Positions 33,246-43,848 of a DNA stretch of 64,000 nt are shown here, one piece after another. A program made the position numbers and the translations under genes. This DNA comes from Perognathus longimembris pacificus. Taxonomy: Eukaryota > Chordata > Mammalia > Rodentia > Heteromyidae. The notes under the pieces were generated by a model that worked only from the letters and a program-made list of their open reading frames with translations, did no database searches and was not told the origin of the DNA. How positions within the stretch are numbered: the first letter of the stretch is position 1; each line of letters begins with the position of its first letter. The stretch is taken from positions 26,934,301 through 26,998,300 of the forward strand of contig NC_063170.1 of NCBI RefSeq assembly GCF_023159225.1. Direction: 5' to 3'.

Positions 33246-33322
33246 AAGGAAGGAAGGAAGGAAGGAAGGAAGGAAGGAAGGAAGGAAGGAAGGAAGGAAG
33301 GAAGGAAGGAAGGAAGGAAGGA
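33246..33322 (+). repeat. (AAGG)n microsatellite
   Basis: About 19 uninterrupted GGAA-phase units, followed to about 33455 by a 130-bp irregular purine tract. It seems to have grown from the tail of the B1 just upstream. Open frames across it on both strands are artefacts. Confidence 0.97.
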
Positions 33323-33455
33323 AAAAAGAGAATAAGGAAAGCAGAGAGGGGGAAGGAGGGAGGAGGGGTGGAGGGAGGGCAAGAGGAGGAAGGAAGGGAA
33401 GGGAGGTCGGAAAGGGAAGGGAAGAGAAGGAAAGGGAAAGGAAAGGAGAAAAGCA
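33323..33455 (+). repeat. Polypurine tract
   Basis: Nearly all A/G on the plus strand (GGGAGG, GGAAGG, GAAAGG blocks), continuous with the GGAA array; triplex-prone. Confidence 0.92.
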
Positions 33456-34182
33456 GGCATGCAGAAAGATTATTGTGAACATATCCATGTTGATCAAGCA
33501 GGGTTCAGAGAAAGTGGGATGAGGAGATGGGGTAAATGCATACCTAGTGATGACAATTATTTAATAACCACCCTTAGATTTTTTTGGCCCTTTCTCTCCT
33601 GTTATTGTAAAGACATTCATTTCTCTTCAAACCCAATACATTATTCTCTGCCAGTAAGCTGGGGGGAGGGGATGAAGATCTGGGTTTGCTCTTGGCTTTT
33701 CCTCTGTCTAGTCCAAACACTGAAAATGTCAAGTTTGCTCACTAATTAAACATGTCTGTCTTGGACTGTGCTTGTATCTTTCACTGAGAAGGTGTAGTTT
33801 TCCAGGGAGACATTACACATTCATGTTTCCAAATACAGCATTTTGAAATCTCCTTGTGTGACACAAATATCAGCTTGGTAGAAATATCTCCTGGGGCAAC
33901 ACCTGAGTCAGACAGCCAGGGTCTGGAAGAGACCAAAGATGTAGCCTGTGCAGGCCTTTTTTAAATTTTATTTTCTTTAAGAGCTGGTTTGGGAGTTGTT
34001 GTTAGACCAAGCCCAGACCTTTCTGGATTTTTCCATGGTTCTGCCACTCAATCAGCTCCTGGGTGGAATCATGAGAAATGTTGTTCAGTCTCGTTTGGTG
34101 GTAAGTCTATTTGTGACCTTCTAAAATACTATAGGAAGTGTCGCTACCTAAGACATTCCATTAAAAAAAAAAAAAAAGATCT
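33456..34182. other. Unique non-coding DNA
   Basis: No repeat or exon recognised. Confidence 0.5.
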
Positions 34183-34408
34183 GGGGCTAGACACTGGTGG
34201 CACATGCCTGTAATCCTAGCTACTCAGGTGGCTAAGATCCGAGGACTGTGATTCGAAACCAGCATAGGCAGGAAACGGAGATTCTTATCTCCAATTAACC
34301 ACAAAAACAACAAAAAGCCAGATATGGACTTGTGTTTTAAGTACAGTGTCAGCCTTGAGCAAAAAAGATAAGAGACAGTGCCCAGACCCTGAGTTCAAGT
34401 ACTTGCAT
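34183..34408 (+). mobile_element. 7SL-left/Geo-right SINE
   Basis: 'cactggtggcacatgcctgt', 'tcctagctactcaggtggct', 'gtgattcgaaaccagc', linker 'tctccaattaaccaca', Geo arm 'cagccttgagcaaaaa' and 'accctgagttcaag'. GAAAGG-rich DNA follows. Confidence 0.88.
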
Positions 34409-34535
34409 GAAAGGAAGGAAGGAAAGAAAGAAAGGAGGGAAGAGAGATGAAGAGAACTTGAAGTCTTTGCAGAATGGGATTAATTTGCTTTTATGCTTTC
34501 AAAGCAGTACTGATACGAAAGAAATGGGAGCTGAT

Positions 34536-34607
34536 GGCTGGGAATCGAGCTCAGAGGTACAGCCCTTGCCTAACATGTGTGAATCTTTGGGTTTAATTCA
34601 CAGCACA
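34536..34607 (+). mobile_element. ID-type SINE monomer
   Basis: 'ggctgggaatcgagctcaga', 'acagcccttgcctaacatgt', 'gggtttaattcacagcacaa' and an A-tail: a tRNA-Ala-derived ID without a Geo arm. Confidence 0.8.
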
Positions 34608-34934
34608 AGAAAAAAAGTGAGCAAAAATTGTGGATGCCTTTTGAATCCTGGGGAAGTCAGGGAGAAAGAGTTCAAGGGGGAATATGCTGATCCTTCCACG
34701 GGTAAAGCCACGTATCCAGGCTGCCGGCTTGGAGGAGACATCTCAGTGGGACTCCAGGCCCTCTCCTTGTACCTTCTAATGGCTAAGTCACTGACTATGA
34801 GAAGGCAGCATTGATTTTAGATCTCAAACTCACAGCTCCCTAGCTGAACATGGCATTTGGGCCACTCACTAGACTATAAGTTGCCAGAGCGAGGATGAAA
34901 AAAATAAAATAAATATATATATATACACATATTC
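34608..34934. other. Unique non-coding DNA
   Basis: Nothing recognised besides a short AT run at 34900-34925. A 135-codon plus frame spans 34407-34814 across SINE tail, ID and unique DNA and is not a gene. Confidence 0.5.
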
Positions 34935-35235
34935 TAATTATCTTTAAGTAGTTGTACTAAGGACTTTTCATTTAAAAAAGCAGTTTATATAATATATCTT
35001 GATTAATGTCACCCCTTTCAACATTCTCATCCATCCTTCCCCTACCCACCCCTTCTCTCTCTTCTTAATTTTGTGAGATATACATTAGGTTCTTGACTAC
35101 ATTTCCCCCCTCTTCTCTTCATTTGTCTACCTCCTTTCCCTTGACTTTATCCCACCCCTTTTGAGTACCTGCTTCCTGGTGTTTTATTTTACTGAATTTT
35201 CATTTTTTTTAATGGATTTATCTGTGGAATTAAAG
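34935..35235 (-). mobile_element. L1 3' UTR, minus strand
   Basis: 'tctttaagtagttgtactaa', 'atcttgattaatgtcacccc', 'cttcccctacccaccccttc', 'tcttcatttgtctacctcct', 'gagtacctgcttcctggtgt': same family as 16745-17150. Confidence 0.82.
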
Positions 35236-35269
35236 CAAAGATCTTGTATCCTGAAGATACATGTAGAAC

Positions 35270-35660
35270 TTGACTCAATATATCTTGTGTTGCTATAATC
35301 TAGTACCTGATGCTCAGTAACATACTGTTTTAAAAGAAAGATTTTTGTGTCTCATGATACTGGCACTGGCCTCGGGTAAGACTCCTGACTGTGTTCTAAC
35401 ATAGCAAAGATGTACAGAGGGGGATAAGTGTGTGGGGTGTCCTCACTTTGTAACAACACATTCTTGTGAGAACTAACCTAGTCCATGAGGCCAGTATTAA
35501 TCTCTTTTGAGGGCAGTATCCCCTGACCTAATTACCTTCTCCTAGGCCTCATCTCCCAAAGGTTCCACCATTCCAATACTGCATGCTGAGGACCAAGGAC
35601 GCAGCAAGTCTTTGAAGCACCCACTCAAACCATATGCAAACCACAGCAGACACTAGCTGT
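35270..35660 (-). mobile_element. MaLR LTR, minus strand
   Basis: 'gtgttgctataatctagtac', 'ttttgtgtctcatgatactg', 'acctaattaccttctcctag', 'catctcccaaaggttccacc', 'caaaccatatgcaaaccaca' follow the antisense MaLR order, related to 14325-14700. Confidence 0.65.
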
Positions 35661-37182
35661 ATGCTTTCTTTATAAAAGGAAACACACTGCTATGTACAAT
35701 AAACATCTTTTGGTAAAGAAAAACAGCATTCACATCACCAAAGAATAATACAATTTATACCACCACTAAATTAACAAGTCTTGAATATGAGTTCTTGTTA
35801 CAAAAGACCGTTATATGGAGAGACTCTATTAGAAAACATCACTGTGTTGTTATGCCTCTTGTTTCTCTGTGGACTATGGTAAAAACTACTGCATGGATGT
35901 GCCCCAACTTTGGATCCAGGCCCAGCATCTGGGAAGATGGTCCCTGGGTCCCTTTCAGTTGTATAAGTTTCATCACAAGCATCCATGAGGCAGTTGGGGT
36001 CTGAAGCTATCCTCCTTAGCAGGCCAGTGCTGGCTTTGGGCCATGCCAAGGTTGTGTCTGGAGGCCTTTGTTTGGTCTGTGATTATGGAAATGGCAGCAT
36101 CCTGCCAAAACAGCTCCCTCCAAGTCCTGCCATATGGGGGCTGCTTTTCCACCAAGCCTGGCAGCTCTTTCACTCATAACATCAGTCCCCACTGACAGAT
36201 CCATCCTTGTCACACTATTGACTGAAACTAGGCCACTTAATTAAAAGTGAGAGCTTTTGCATAAACTCCAACAGCGGCTTTATAAATTCCAATCATTGTA
36301 AAGGGACCAGATGGAAGAATGGGCCAATTAGCATGGAGCCCAATATTTCCACCCTTTCCTCTTTAGTCATGGTGGCCTGCTGTCCTGGGGTCAGCTAACC
36401 ATGAGCATGGACAGGGCCAGCCCCAGAACACAGGTTATTTCCTTTCCTTGGACATTTCTATGGGAGGCAATGGTTCAGATTAGGCATTTTGTAGTCAAAC
36501 AGGGAGCCAGCTTCTCATGGTAGAGAGGATGGGAGACTGGTGTCCTATGAGGAGTCATTTGAACACAAGGATGGGAGGAAGTGCTATGGAAAGCAAACCA
36601 ACAGCCAGGGGCCTATTAGGCTATTAGGTAGCATTTAATGGGTTCTCAGTCTTATACCTTGAGTTCCACTGACTTCCAGTGGAACCTTCCATTGGGTGTT
36701 CCATTGGCTTCTCCAGGTCTATTCTCCACCATTCTCCACTGAGCTCCATGCCTCAGAGAATGGCCTATATGAGCCATATATCTTGTGAAGCTTGGCCAGC
36801 AGGAACTAGTCAGTGGAGGTAGGAGGGTAAGAAAAAAGAAGTCATGAATCTATTGCCCAGTTATCCCCCTACCAGGTCACTGCAGGTTTGTCTTGCAGGC
36901 CATAGCTAATGCCAAGTGGCTCTTCAATTGCCTTAACCTCTCTAGTCTGGGAATCTGCTGGTTCTCCTTGTTCCTTCTGGCCTGCCTATAGGCGTGAGAA
37001 TAATGGCTTTCTGCTATGTGAACCAGCATCACACTTCAATTGTTTCTTTAAATGATATAAATGAGTCGATTTTAAATGCTTCTCTAATTTTGGACTGAGA
37101 CAGGGTCCCAAATGAATTGGAGCACAGACTCTGCTGTCCAGGAGGTTGAAGTGATAGTGGGAACATGAAATAGATAAAGAAC
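35661..37182. other. Unique DNA, possible conserved element at 36225-36330
   Basis: No transposon recognised. 36230-36320 is AT-rich with homeodomain-like TTAATTAA, 'tgcataaa', 'tttataaa' and 'ccaatca' words close together, resembling a developmental enhancer core. This is inference from motif density only. A 9-bp palindrome with a 5-nt loop lies at 36663-36685. Confidence 0.4.
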
Positions 37183-37392
37183 CAGCCTCCCTATTGAGCC
37201 AGATCTGCTATAAGAAGTATGAAGACACTGCCCTGACCTACAAGAAGGGTCATACAGGCTGGCATATGTGAAGAGGTACCAGGGAGTACCTTGAGGAGCA
37301 AGGGAGTAGCCTGAGTTGGGCCACTACATGACTAGTGTTTGGGAAGTGGGGAGGAGGAGAACATATATTGGATGGGAGAACAGCCTGAGCCA
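37183..37392 (-). repeat. Inverted arm X' (209 bp)
   Basis: Reverse complement matches 37649-37857 with only a few differences, including a one-base C/T change in 'ctcctatccaat' and small changes near 'cctctgcacatatgc'. With a 256-bp spacer the pair can fold into a large hairpin. Confidence 0.9.
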
Positions 37393-37648
37393 TGAGGGAG
37401 ACCATAGAGTCCATGTTTCTTTGGGTCTGGCTCACTTCACTTAGTATAATTTTTTCCAAGTCCTTCCATTTCCTTACGAATGGGGCAATGTCATTCTTTC
37501 TGATAGAGGAATAAAATTCCATTGTGTATATGTACCACATTTTCCTGATCCATTCGTCTACTGAGGGGCATCTGGGTTGGTTCCATATTCTGGCTATGAC
37601 AAATTGTGTAGATACCCCAAAGTGGGGCTGCTGTTGACCTCTGTTTTT

Positions 37649-37857
37649 GGCTCAGGCTGTTCTCCTATCCAATATATGTTCTCCTCCTCCCCACTTCCCA
37701 AACACTAGTCATGTAGTGGCCCAACTCAGGCTACTCCCTTGCTCCTCAAGGTACTCCCTGGTACCTCTGCACATATGCCAGCCTGTTTGACCCTTCTTGT
37801 AGATCAGGGCAGTGTCTTGACACTTCTTATAGCAGATCTGGCTCAATAGGGAAGCTG
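37649..37857 (+). repeat. Direct arm X (209 bp)
   Basis: Starts 'ggctcaggctgttctcctat' and ends 'ggctcaatagggaagctg'. Pairs with 37183-37392. It sits between L1 pieces but is absent from the other L1 3' ends in this window. Confidence 0.9.
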
Positions 37858-38412
37858 AAAGAAACATGGATTCTATGGTCTCCCTCATAGGGAATAATTA
37901 GCACAGGTTTAGGCTAGTCACAGCAGAGGATCACAAGAGCCCAATAGCTATACCCTTATGAACACATAAGATGATGCTACGTGAAATGAACTTCATGTTA
38001 TGGAAACGACTGTTATATCACTGTTGTAATTACTTTCAACATGTGATGTGAAACTGTAGCTTCTATTATTGATGACCCTTTGTATCCCCTTTCTGTGGTT
38101 GTACCTGCACTATCTCTGTATCTTATCTGAAATCATAGGAAACCGTGTATACTGGTATTAGAACTAGGAAACTGAAATGGAATACCAAAATCGAGAGACA
38201 CAGGGTAAAAAGACAAGTGACTACAAAAGCATACTTGCAAAACTGGTTTAAATCAACTGAACAACTCATGGGGGGGAAAGGGAAAGGGGGAGGGAGGAGG
38301 GAGAAATGAGGGAGGAGGTAACAAACAATACAAGAAATGTATCCAATGCCTAACGTATGAAACTGTAAACTCTCTGTACATCAGTTTGACAATAAAAATA
38401 AAAATAATAAAA

Positions 38413-38700
38413 AACAGAGGTCAAGAAACCATGGGCTTCAGTGGAGGAAACTTGAACATCCTGGGACTCAGTCAGAATGAGCAGGACCAGCTGAGATCTC
38501 ACCTTCGCTCACCTGTTAGACATAGTCATGTAGACTTGTGGATTCATTGAAAGAGTTGGCAAGTGTGGAGATGCACCTCATCCTCCACTGAACCCTCAAA
38601 TGGAATATGATGCCCCAATTATACCCACATTGTTAAAATTCACAACAGTGTGGAGGCCTGGAAGAATGACTTGGCTGTAAAGAATAAAGCAAGGTGAGAT

Positions 38701-38703
<3 letters not shown>
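38413..38703. other. Unique non-coding DNA
   Basis: Nothing recognised between the L1 tail and the microsatellite. Confidence 0.5.

Positions 38704-38757
<54 letters not shown>
38704..38757 (+). repeat. (GT)n microsatellite
   Basis: 27 GT units. Confidence 0.98.
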
Positions 38758-38758
<1 letters not shown>

Positions 38759-38959
38759 CTGCAGGATTCAATCATAAGAGGTAACATGGCATCTCTCCTC
38801 TTCCCAGGTCACCTATGCTGGGCCCTGTTGTGACAATGTTCCCACCATACTCTGGAGAGGCCTGGCAAAGAACTGTGCTTAGTTTGTCTCACTTAGAATG
38901 GCATCCTCCATGATGCTCCAAAAGAGATATTTTTTATTCTTAGTTACAATTGTGTATTA

Positions 38960-39078
38960 TGTACCACATTTTATTTTTCTTAAGGTGGGGTCTCACTCTT
39001 ATAGCCTAGGCTAGGCTCAATCAAACTCACAGTCCTCCTGCCTCATCCTACTAAGTGCTGAGATTACAGACATGTAAA
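38960..39078 (-). mobile_element. B1-like SINE monomer, minus strand
   Basis: 'aaggtggggtctcactctta', 'tcaatcaaactcacagtcct', 'aagtgctgagattacagaca': antisense B1. Confidence 0.8.
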
Positions 39079-39329
39079 AGGCAAAATTCTTTTGTCTACT
39101 ATGTTTAGTTATGTATTTGTTAGTAATGTTTTCTCACTAACATGAACTTAGGAGGCCAAGAATTTCTATTTTGCTAATTGTTCTATAATGAGCATTTTGA
39201 CAGTTCCTGGTGGGTATCAGGCAGAGGATAAGTATTCGTTGGATGAATACTTGGCCCTTATGACTTTTGTTTCCTGGTTTACTTGTGAAGATGTTACATT
39301 AAATGTCAAATGGGATTTGGTGGATGTGA

Positions 39330-39800
39330 AAACCCATTGCTAATAAGTTGACCTTAAACTAGAGAGATTATTTTTAATTACTGAAGTGGGCAAAATATAG
39401 TTCTCAGATCCCCTAAACACAGAGAGTGGGGGGCAGAAGAGGAACTATGCAACATTTGAAGCATGAAAAGTAACAATGAGGATAATGGGGGCTATTTGGG
39501 ATAGAATACAGGCAGCCTCCAGAAGCTAAGAATTGTCCCCAGTTGACAGCCAGAAGGGAAACAGACACTCAGCCCTACACCACAAGGAATGGGATTCTGA
39601 AGCCATCTGAATAAGATTGGAGGAAATTTCTTCCCAGAACTTTCTGATAAGTGATTGACAACTTGATTTTGGCCTTATGTGGTCTAAGCAAGGAACCCAG
39701 ATGATGAGCAGACCCAGAAAAGGGTGAGATAATAAATAAATGCTCTTTCAAACTGCTAATTTGTGATGATGTGTTGTGCCAGACTTTGAACTATTGGATG
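39330..39800 (+). mobile_element. MLT1-like MaLR LTR
   Basis: 'caggcagcctccagaagcta', 'ttgacagccagaagggaaac', 'acaccacaaggaatgggatt', 'acttgattttggccttatgt', 'gatgatgagcagacccagaa', 'agataataaataaatgctct', 'gatgtgttgtgccag' follow the MLT1 order well. The 5' limit is uncertain. Confidence 0.78.
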
Positions 39801-40199
39801 TTATGTTACTTCTTTGTGAAGTTTGAGTATCAAGCTATCATCTGTCTTACAATCTCCTACATATTATACCACTTGACAAAGCATTTTAAATATTCACTGC
39901 GTCAATGGGTGAATGAATGGAGGGGCCCACTTTGTCCTAGGGTGGAGACATCTGCTGACTTGAATGAAACCTCATTGGATGGTGAGACCCTCAGGAGCCA
40001 GGACGCTTCTGCTCCATTCATGGAGAGCCTAAGATCAGGCAACGCGTACAGAGCCTTGTCACTGTCAGAAGAGCCCGGCTCTGTGCAAAGATCATATTCC
40101 ACTACCACCTAGAAAGCAGGCCCTGGCTCTACTGGCCAGAGGTCCCAGGGAGGCTGTGATGTCAGATGAAAACATGACTGAGTTTTCACTAGTGGTTGT
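39801..40199. other. Unique non-coding DNA
   Basis: A 113-codon plus frame (39771-40112) starts inside the LTR and shows no domain; a minus frame opposes it. Confidence 0.45.
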
Positions 40200-40375
40200 G
40201 ACCTTGGGACGAAGTCTTCACTTCCCTGGGGTTCAGGCTCCCCATCTGTCAAATGACTAGAGCACTTGATGGCTGAGATTTCCTTGTGAGAAGCAGTAAA
40301 GAATATAAGTTCTGTGCAAGAATATAAGTTGCACATGGTAGGTACTTACTAAAGAGTGTTTCTTATTATCTTGCC
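40200..40375 (+). repeat. MIR SINE, plus strand
   Basis: 'gaccttgggacgaagtcttc', 'caggctccccatctgtcaaa', 'acatggtaggtacttactaa' follow the MIR order. Confidence 0.65.
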
Positions 40376-41264
40376 TTATGTTGACTGATACTTTCTGGGC
40401 AAAGCTTCAGAGGAGATTTTAAAAGGACTATGCATTGTGCTGGATACAAATCTGATTTGTGACATTGCTTTGACTTTCAAGGTGAACTCTCCCAACCCAA
40501 GCTCTGCCCCACCTCTACACAGAACAGGACCAACTCCCTCTGGTTGCAGTCCTCAGGGGCCAAAGCTGCACAGAGCAAAATTCAACTGATACTAATGAAA
40601 GCATCATGGCTACAAAATACATGGCAAAAATTACAGAGGAGTTGATTCATTGGGAAGTGATGGAATGGAGTAGGTAAATAGTATTACCAGACATGCATAT
40701 ACCCTTTCCATAAACACACATTTATGCACGTGCGTGCGTGCACACACACATACACACACACACAACTCACTGCAAAGGTTAAAGACAGTTAAACTGTCAT
40801 GGGAATGGATACAAAATATTGCATGGGGAGTTAGAGGCAAGAAATACACAGAAACATAATGCACTGTAAATTAAAGTCATTTATAAAGTGCAACTGGTAC
40901 CCAGATAGAAAGAGAAAATGGTTAGTCAGCAAATGTGGGGTGTCCTCTTAGTTATTTACAGAGTATTTCCATGGGATAAGAGAGGATGTATTTATTAAGA
41001 ACTTGCTGGAGTACAAATACAAATATATTAATGCCAGGCACCAAGGATACCTAGCTAAATTGTTTGCCTCAAAATGATTTCCTTTGTTAGTTCTCAGCTT
41101 TAGAAGGTCTTTCCTCCACCAGTGAGGATCATGTTAGATCTCGGCTGGCTTGGTCTGGCTTTGTGGACACCTATGGAAAACTTCCAGAGTTCACCCTGGT
41201 GTCTGCAGCAGTGTTGGCACAATCTGGGTCGTCTGCCTTGCCTCTGTGTATAAGTATGACAGAC
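40376..41264. other. Unique non-coding DNA
   Basis: Contains a short interrupted CA/TGCG run at 40725-40764 and nothing else recognised. Confidence 0.5.
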
Positions 41265-41453
41265 CTTCCTTCCTTCCTTCCTTCCTTCCTTCCTTCCTTC
41301 CTTCCTTCCTTCCTTCCTTCCTTCCTTCTTTCCTTCCTTCTTTCCTTTTTCCCTTCCATCATTTCCCTTCTTTCCCTCCCTCCCTCCCTTCCTCCCTCCC
41401 TCCCTCCCTCCCTCCCTTCCTTCCTTCCTTCCCTCCCTTCCTTTGTTCCTTCC
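41265..41453 (+). repeat. (TTCC)n then (CCCT)n polypyrimidine tract
   Basis: About 16 TTCC units to 41328, then irregular TTCC/CCCT/CTCC to 41453. It is the mirror-strand counterpart of the GGAA array at 33246, 8 kb away. The 100+-codon frames across it are artefacts. Confidence 0.97.
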
Positions 41454-41464
41454 TCTCATTCATT

Positions 41465-41667
41465 CTTGCGTGCGCTATCTCGATTGGCTTTTTCACTCAA
41501 GACTGACTCTCTACCACTTGATCCATACCTCCACTTCTGGATTTTTTCTGGTTAATTGAAAATAAGAGTCACACAGACTTTCTATACAGGCTGGCTTCAA
41601 ATCATGATGCTCAAATCTCAGTCTCCTAAGTAGCTGGGATTATAGTCATGAGCCATCAGTGCCTGGT
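41465..41667 (-). mobile_element. 7SL-left/Geo-right SINE, minus strand
   Basis: 'ctctctaccacttgatccat' (antisense Geo), 'ggttaattgaaaataaga' linker, 7SL-like arm ending 'catgagccatcagtgcctgg'. The TTCC array lies at its tail. Confidence 0.88.
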
Positions 41668-42001
41668 GGAGAGTGGCTTTTGGCATTTGAGGAGCCCAAG
41701 GATCCATGGTTTTGTTGCATTTTTTTGTTTCTGCTTCCAGAAGGAGTGTGGGTTCCAACTGGGGCCTTTTGTGATGCTAGAAGTGGTAATGGATAAATCA
41801 GGAAGAAAAAAATAATCTAAGAAGACAAAGGAAATAAGCCTCATATTGGAAGAGACAGTGTTTTGGGTAGAACAGAATTGAGCAGTGTGGAAGGTAAGAA
41901 AGGAAGGGGAAGGGAAGAACTTGCCAGTCTTGAGAGAGGGCAGAAGGACTCTGAGAGGATGAGATGAGGATGCATATGTATACTATTTAACACAGTGCAT
42001 G
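41668..42001. other. Unique non-coding DNA
   Basis: Nothing recognised. Confidence 0.5.
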
Positions 42002-42034
42002 CACACACACACACACACACACAGCTACACACAC

Positions 42035-42080
<46 letters not shown>
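42002..42080 (+). repeat. (CA)n microsatellite, interrupted
   Basis: About 79 bp of CA with interruptions 'gctac' and 'cgc'. Confidence 0.97.
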
Positions 42081-42082
<2 letters not shown>

Positions 42083-42155
42083 GGAAAATCTCATGGAAAA
42101 CTAGAACTGGGAGAGACAGTGTGAGGCCGGGTTCTGACTGCCCGCTAAATGAACA

Positions 42156-42290
42156 GACAGATAGATAATGATATAAAAGTAGATCATGGATGTATAAATA
42201 CAGAGATGGATGTATAGATATACAAGGAGATTGATATGGGTAGATAATAGATCATGTTATAGAGGTGGAAATACATCAATAGGTGGTATA
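42156..42290 (+). repeat. Degenerate GATA-rich DNA
   Basis: Scattered GATA, GATG and ATAGAT words without a clean period. Confidence 0.6.
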
Positions 42291-42450
42291 GGAATGGCCC
42301 TCAAGCCATATAAAGCCCTTGGAATCATTTGGTACAGAACAGAGCAGACCCATATTCTTATATACATCTCCTGTTAGGCTTCTCATATACTTCTCAGCTG
42401 TTATAAATATCTGTATGTCCTCTGGCAAAAAAAGTTTTCACACTCTGAAT

Positions 42451-42489
42451 TGAGAGAGACAGAGAGAGAGAGAGGGGGGGGGGGAGAGG
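42451..42489 (+). repeat. (GA)n followed by G run
   Basis: GA units followed by a run of 11 Gs. Confidence 0.9.
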
Positions 42490-43744
42490 ACTGATATAAT
42501 CATAGATGATGGCTAGACATAAAGATAGTTATAAAGCTAGCTAGATCAATAGATGAATAGATAATTGAATACCTTACACTGGTTTGAGATGAGATTTTGT
42601 TATTTGCACAATTAACGAGCCCATTCTTTTCCTACTGTTATATTCTTCTTTCTAGCTGTCTTCTGAGAATAGATTCTGGTAAGGTGAGCAGAGTTCTTGA
42701 ATACATCTCAAGATGTATCCTCCCGTGTAACTCCGGCAGGAGCACAAGGAGGAGATGGCTGAGAGGGACCTGGCCCGAGGCAGATCTGGCTGCTGGGAGG
42801 AGGAAGGAGGATGGGTGTGGGGCCACTAAGCAGGTCTAGGGATGCTTTGCCATGACACAGAACCTTGGCAGTACCAGCTCCCCAGTGTCAGCTTAAGTGT
42901 AGCTCTGCCTTCATCAGAAAAGGCATCTCTACAGTGGAACCAACCATCTCAAGGGGTGCCATTAGTGTCATGACTGGTAGGCAGAGGGAATGTGGCTGTC
43001 TTCAGGGTATTGAGAAAGTCAAGACCTGGACTGTGTTTACTGTATAGAAGCTCTACAAAGAAAATTCTGTGAATCCAAATCCCTAATCTAGAAAATAGCC
43101 CTATAAAGGCCCCTTTGTGCTTCTCAGATTATTCTGAGGTTTAGTGTAGTTAATAATATACTAGCCAAAGCAAGGTATCATGCCTTTTAGTGGGCAAACC
43201 ATAATCATTAACATCTTTCCTCTTTCTGTGCACAGATCATGACCTTGGGTACAAGGTTGCCTTCACAATTCCTAAGAGCAACACAGCTGAGATCTGTTGA
43301 CTAATGACACACAGCAGCTGGGGAAATGTGTGTCTTGGTCTTGAGGAAGGAATCTGGGTGGCCCCACAGTATCTGTGACAGGGGATTATCAGGTGTTCCA
43401 GTGAATGAAGGCTTATCTTTCTTTGGAAATGTCATAGGCTCCCTGTGAGACAGAGCATGGAGCATACAGTGCAGAGGAGATAAATAAGCCCAAAGAGGCC
43501 CTCTCCTCCCCAGGAGGGCATACAACACATGAATGGTAGAGCCAGACACAGTACTTAGCATCTGACTCCAGATAAAAATACAGAGACCCCGGAATTTGTG
43601 GGAGACAAGAGCCAAGTGTTCAGAGTGTGCTAGGTATGTTTGGATGAGCCTTCTCTGTGCTTCATTGGGAATTCTGTTATTGATAACTCAACTCTGTTTT
43701 AAAAGCTTTGGCATCCCAGGACAATTTTCTGTCTCCGTTGAGGT
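42490..43744. other. Unique non-coding DNA
   Basis: No repeats recognised. The 104-codon minus frame at 43301-43615 has no domain signature. Confidence 0.5.
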
Positions 43745-43848
43745 GGGTGAATTGCTTTAATAAACCACCTTAAAATCTCAGTTTGGAAATGTAATCCTTT
43801 TATACAACTACTGAATAATAAATAAATAAATAAATAAATGTAAAATAA
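43745..43848 (+). mobile_element. L1 3' tail fragment with (TAAA)n
   Basis: 'ttttatacaactactgaata' resembles the L1 termini at 21490-21530 and 62900, followed by (AAAT)n at 43817-43839. Confidence 0.55.

Larger units (their letters stand above)
37183..38412 (+). mobile_element. Rearranged L1 with 5' inversion and 209-bp inverted arms
   Basis: Parts in order: arm X' 37183-37392 (inverted), L1 ORF2 C-terminus on the minus strand 37393-37633, a 15-nt joint, arm X 37649-37857 (direct), then L1 ORF2 end and 3' UTR on the plus strand 37858-38412 with purine tract at 38270-38311, 'taacgtatgaaactgtaaac' and A-rich tail. The minus part reads WNQPRCPSVDEWIRKMWYI then TMEFYSS and RKWKDLEKIILSEVSQTQ, clear L1 ORF2. 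The direct part contains the normal ORF2 end (MVSLIGNN stop). A 5'-inverted (twin-primed) insertion explains the orientation change. No target duplication was found at the left end. Confidence 0.85.

Noticed and set aside
33145..33522. Charged repeat protein (Gly-Arg-Lys-Glu)n
   Set aside because: Translation of the AAGG microsatellite and polypurine tract.
34407..34814. 135-codon plus-strand frame
   Set aside because: Runs through a SINE tail, an ID element and unique DNA; no coherent protein.
36663..36685. 9-bp inverted repeat with a 5-nt loop
   Set aside because: Expected by chance at this length; no supporting context.
37250..37540. 96-codon minus frame as a gene
   Set aside because: Its first half is the L1 ORF2 C-terminus and its second half runs into segment X; it is part of the rearranged L1.
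41100..41555. Long Pro-Ser-Phe-Leu and Lys-Glu-Gly-Arg frames on both strands
   Set aside because: Translation of the TTCC/CCCT tract.
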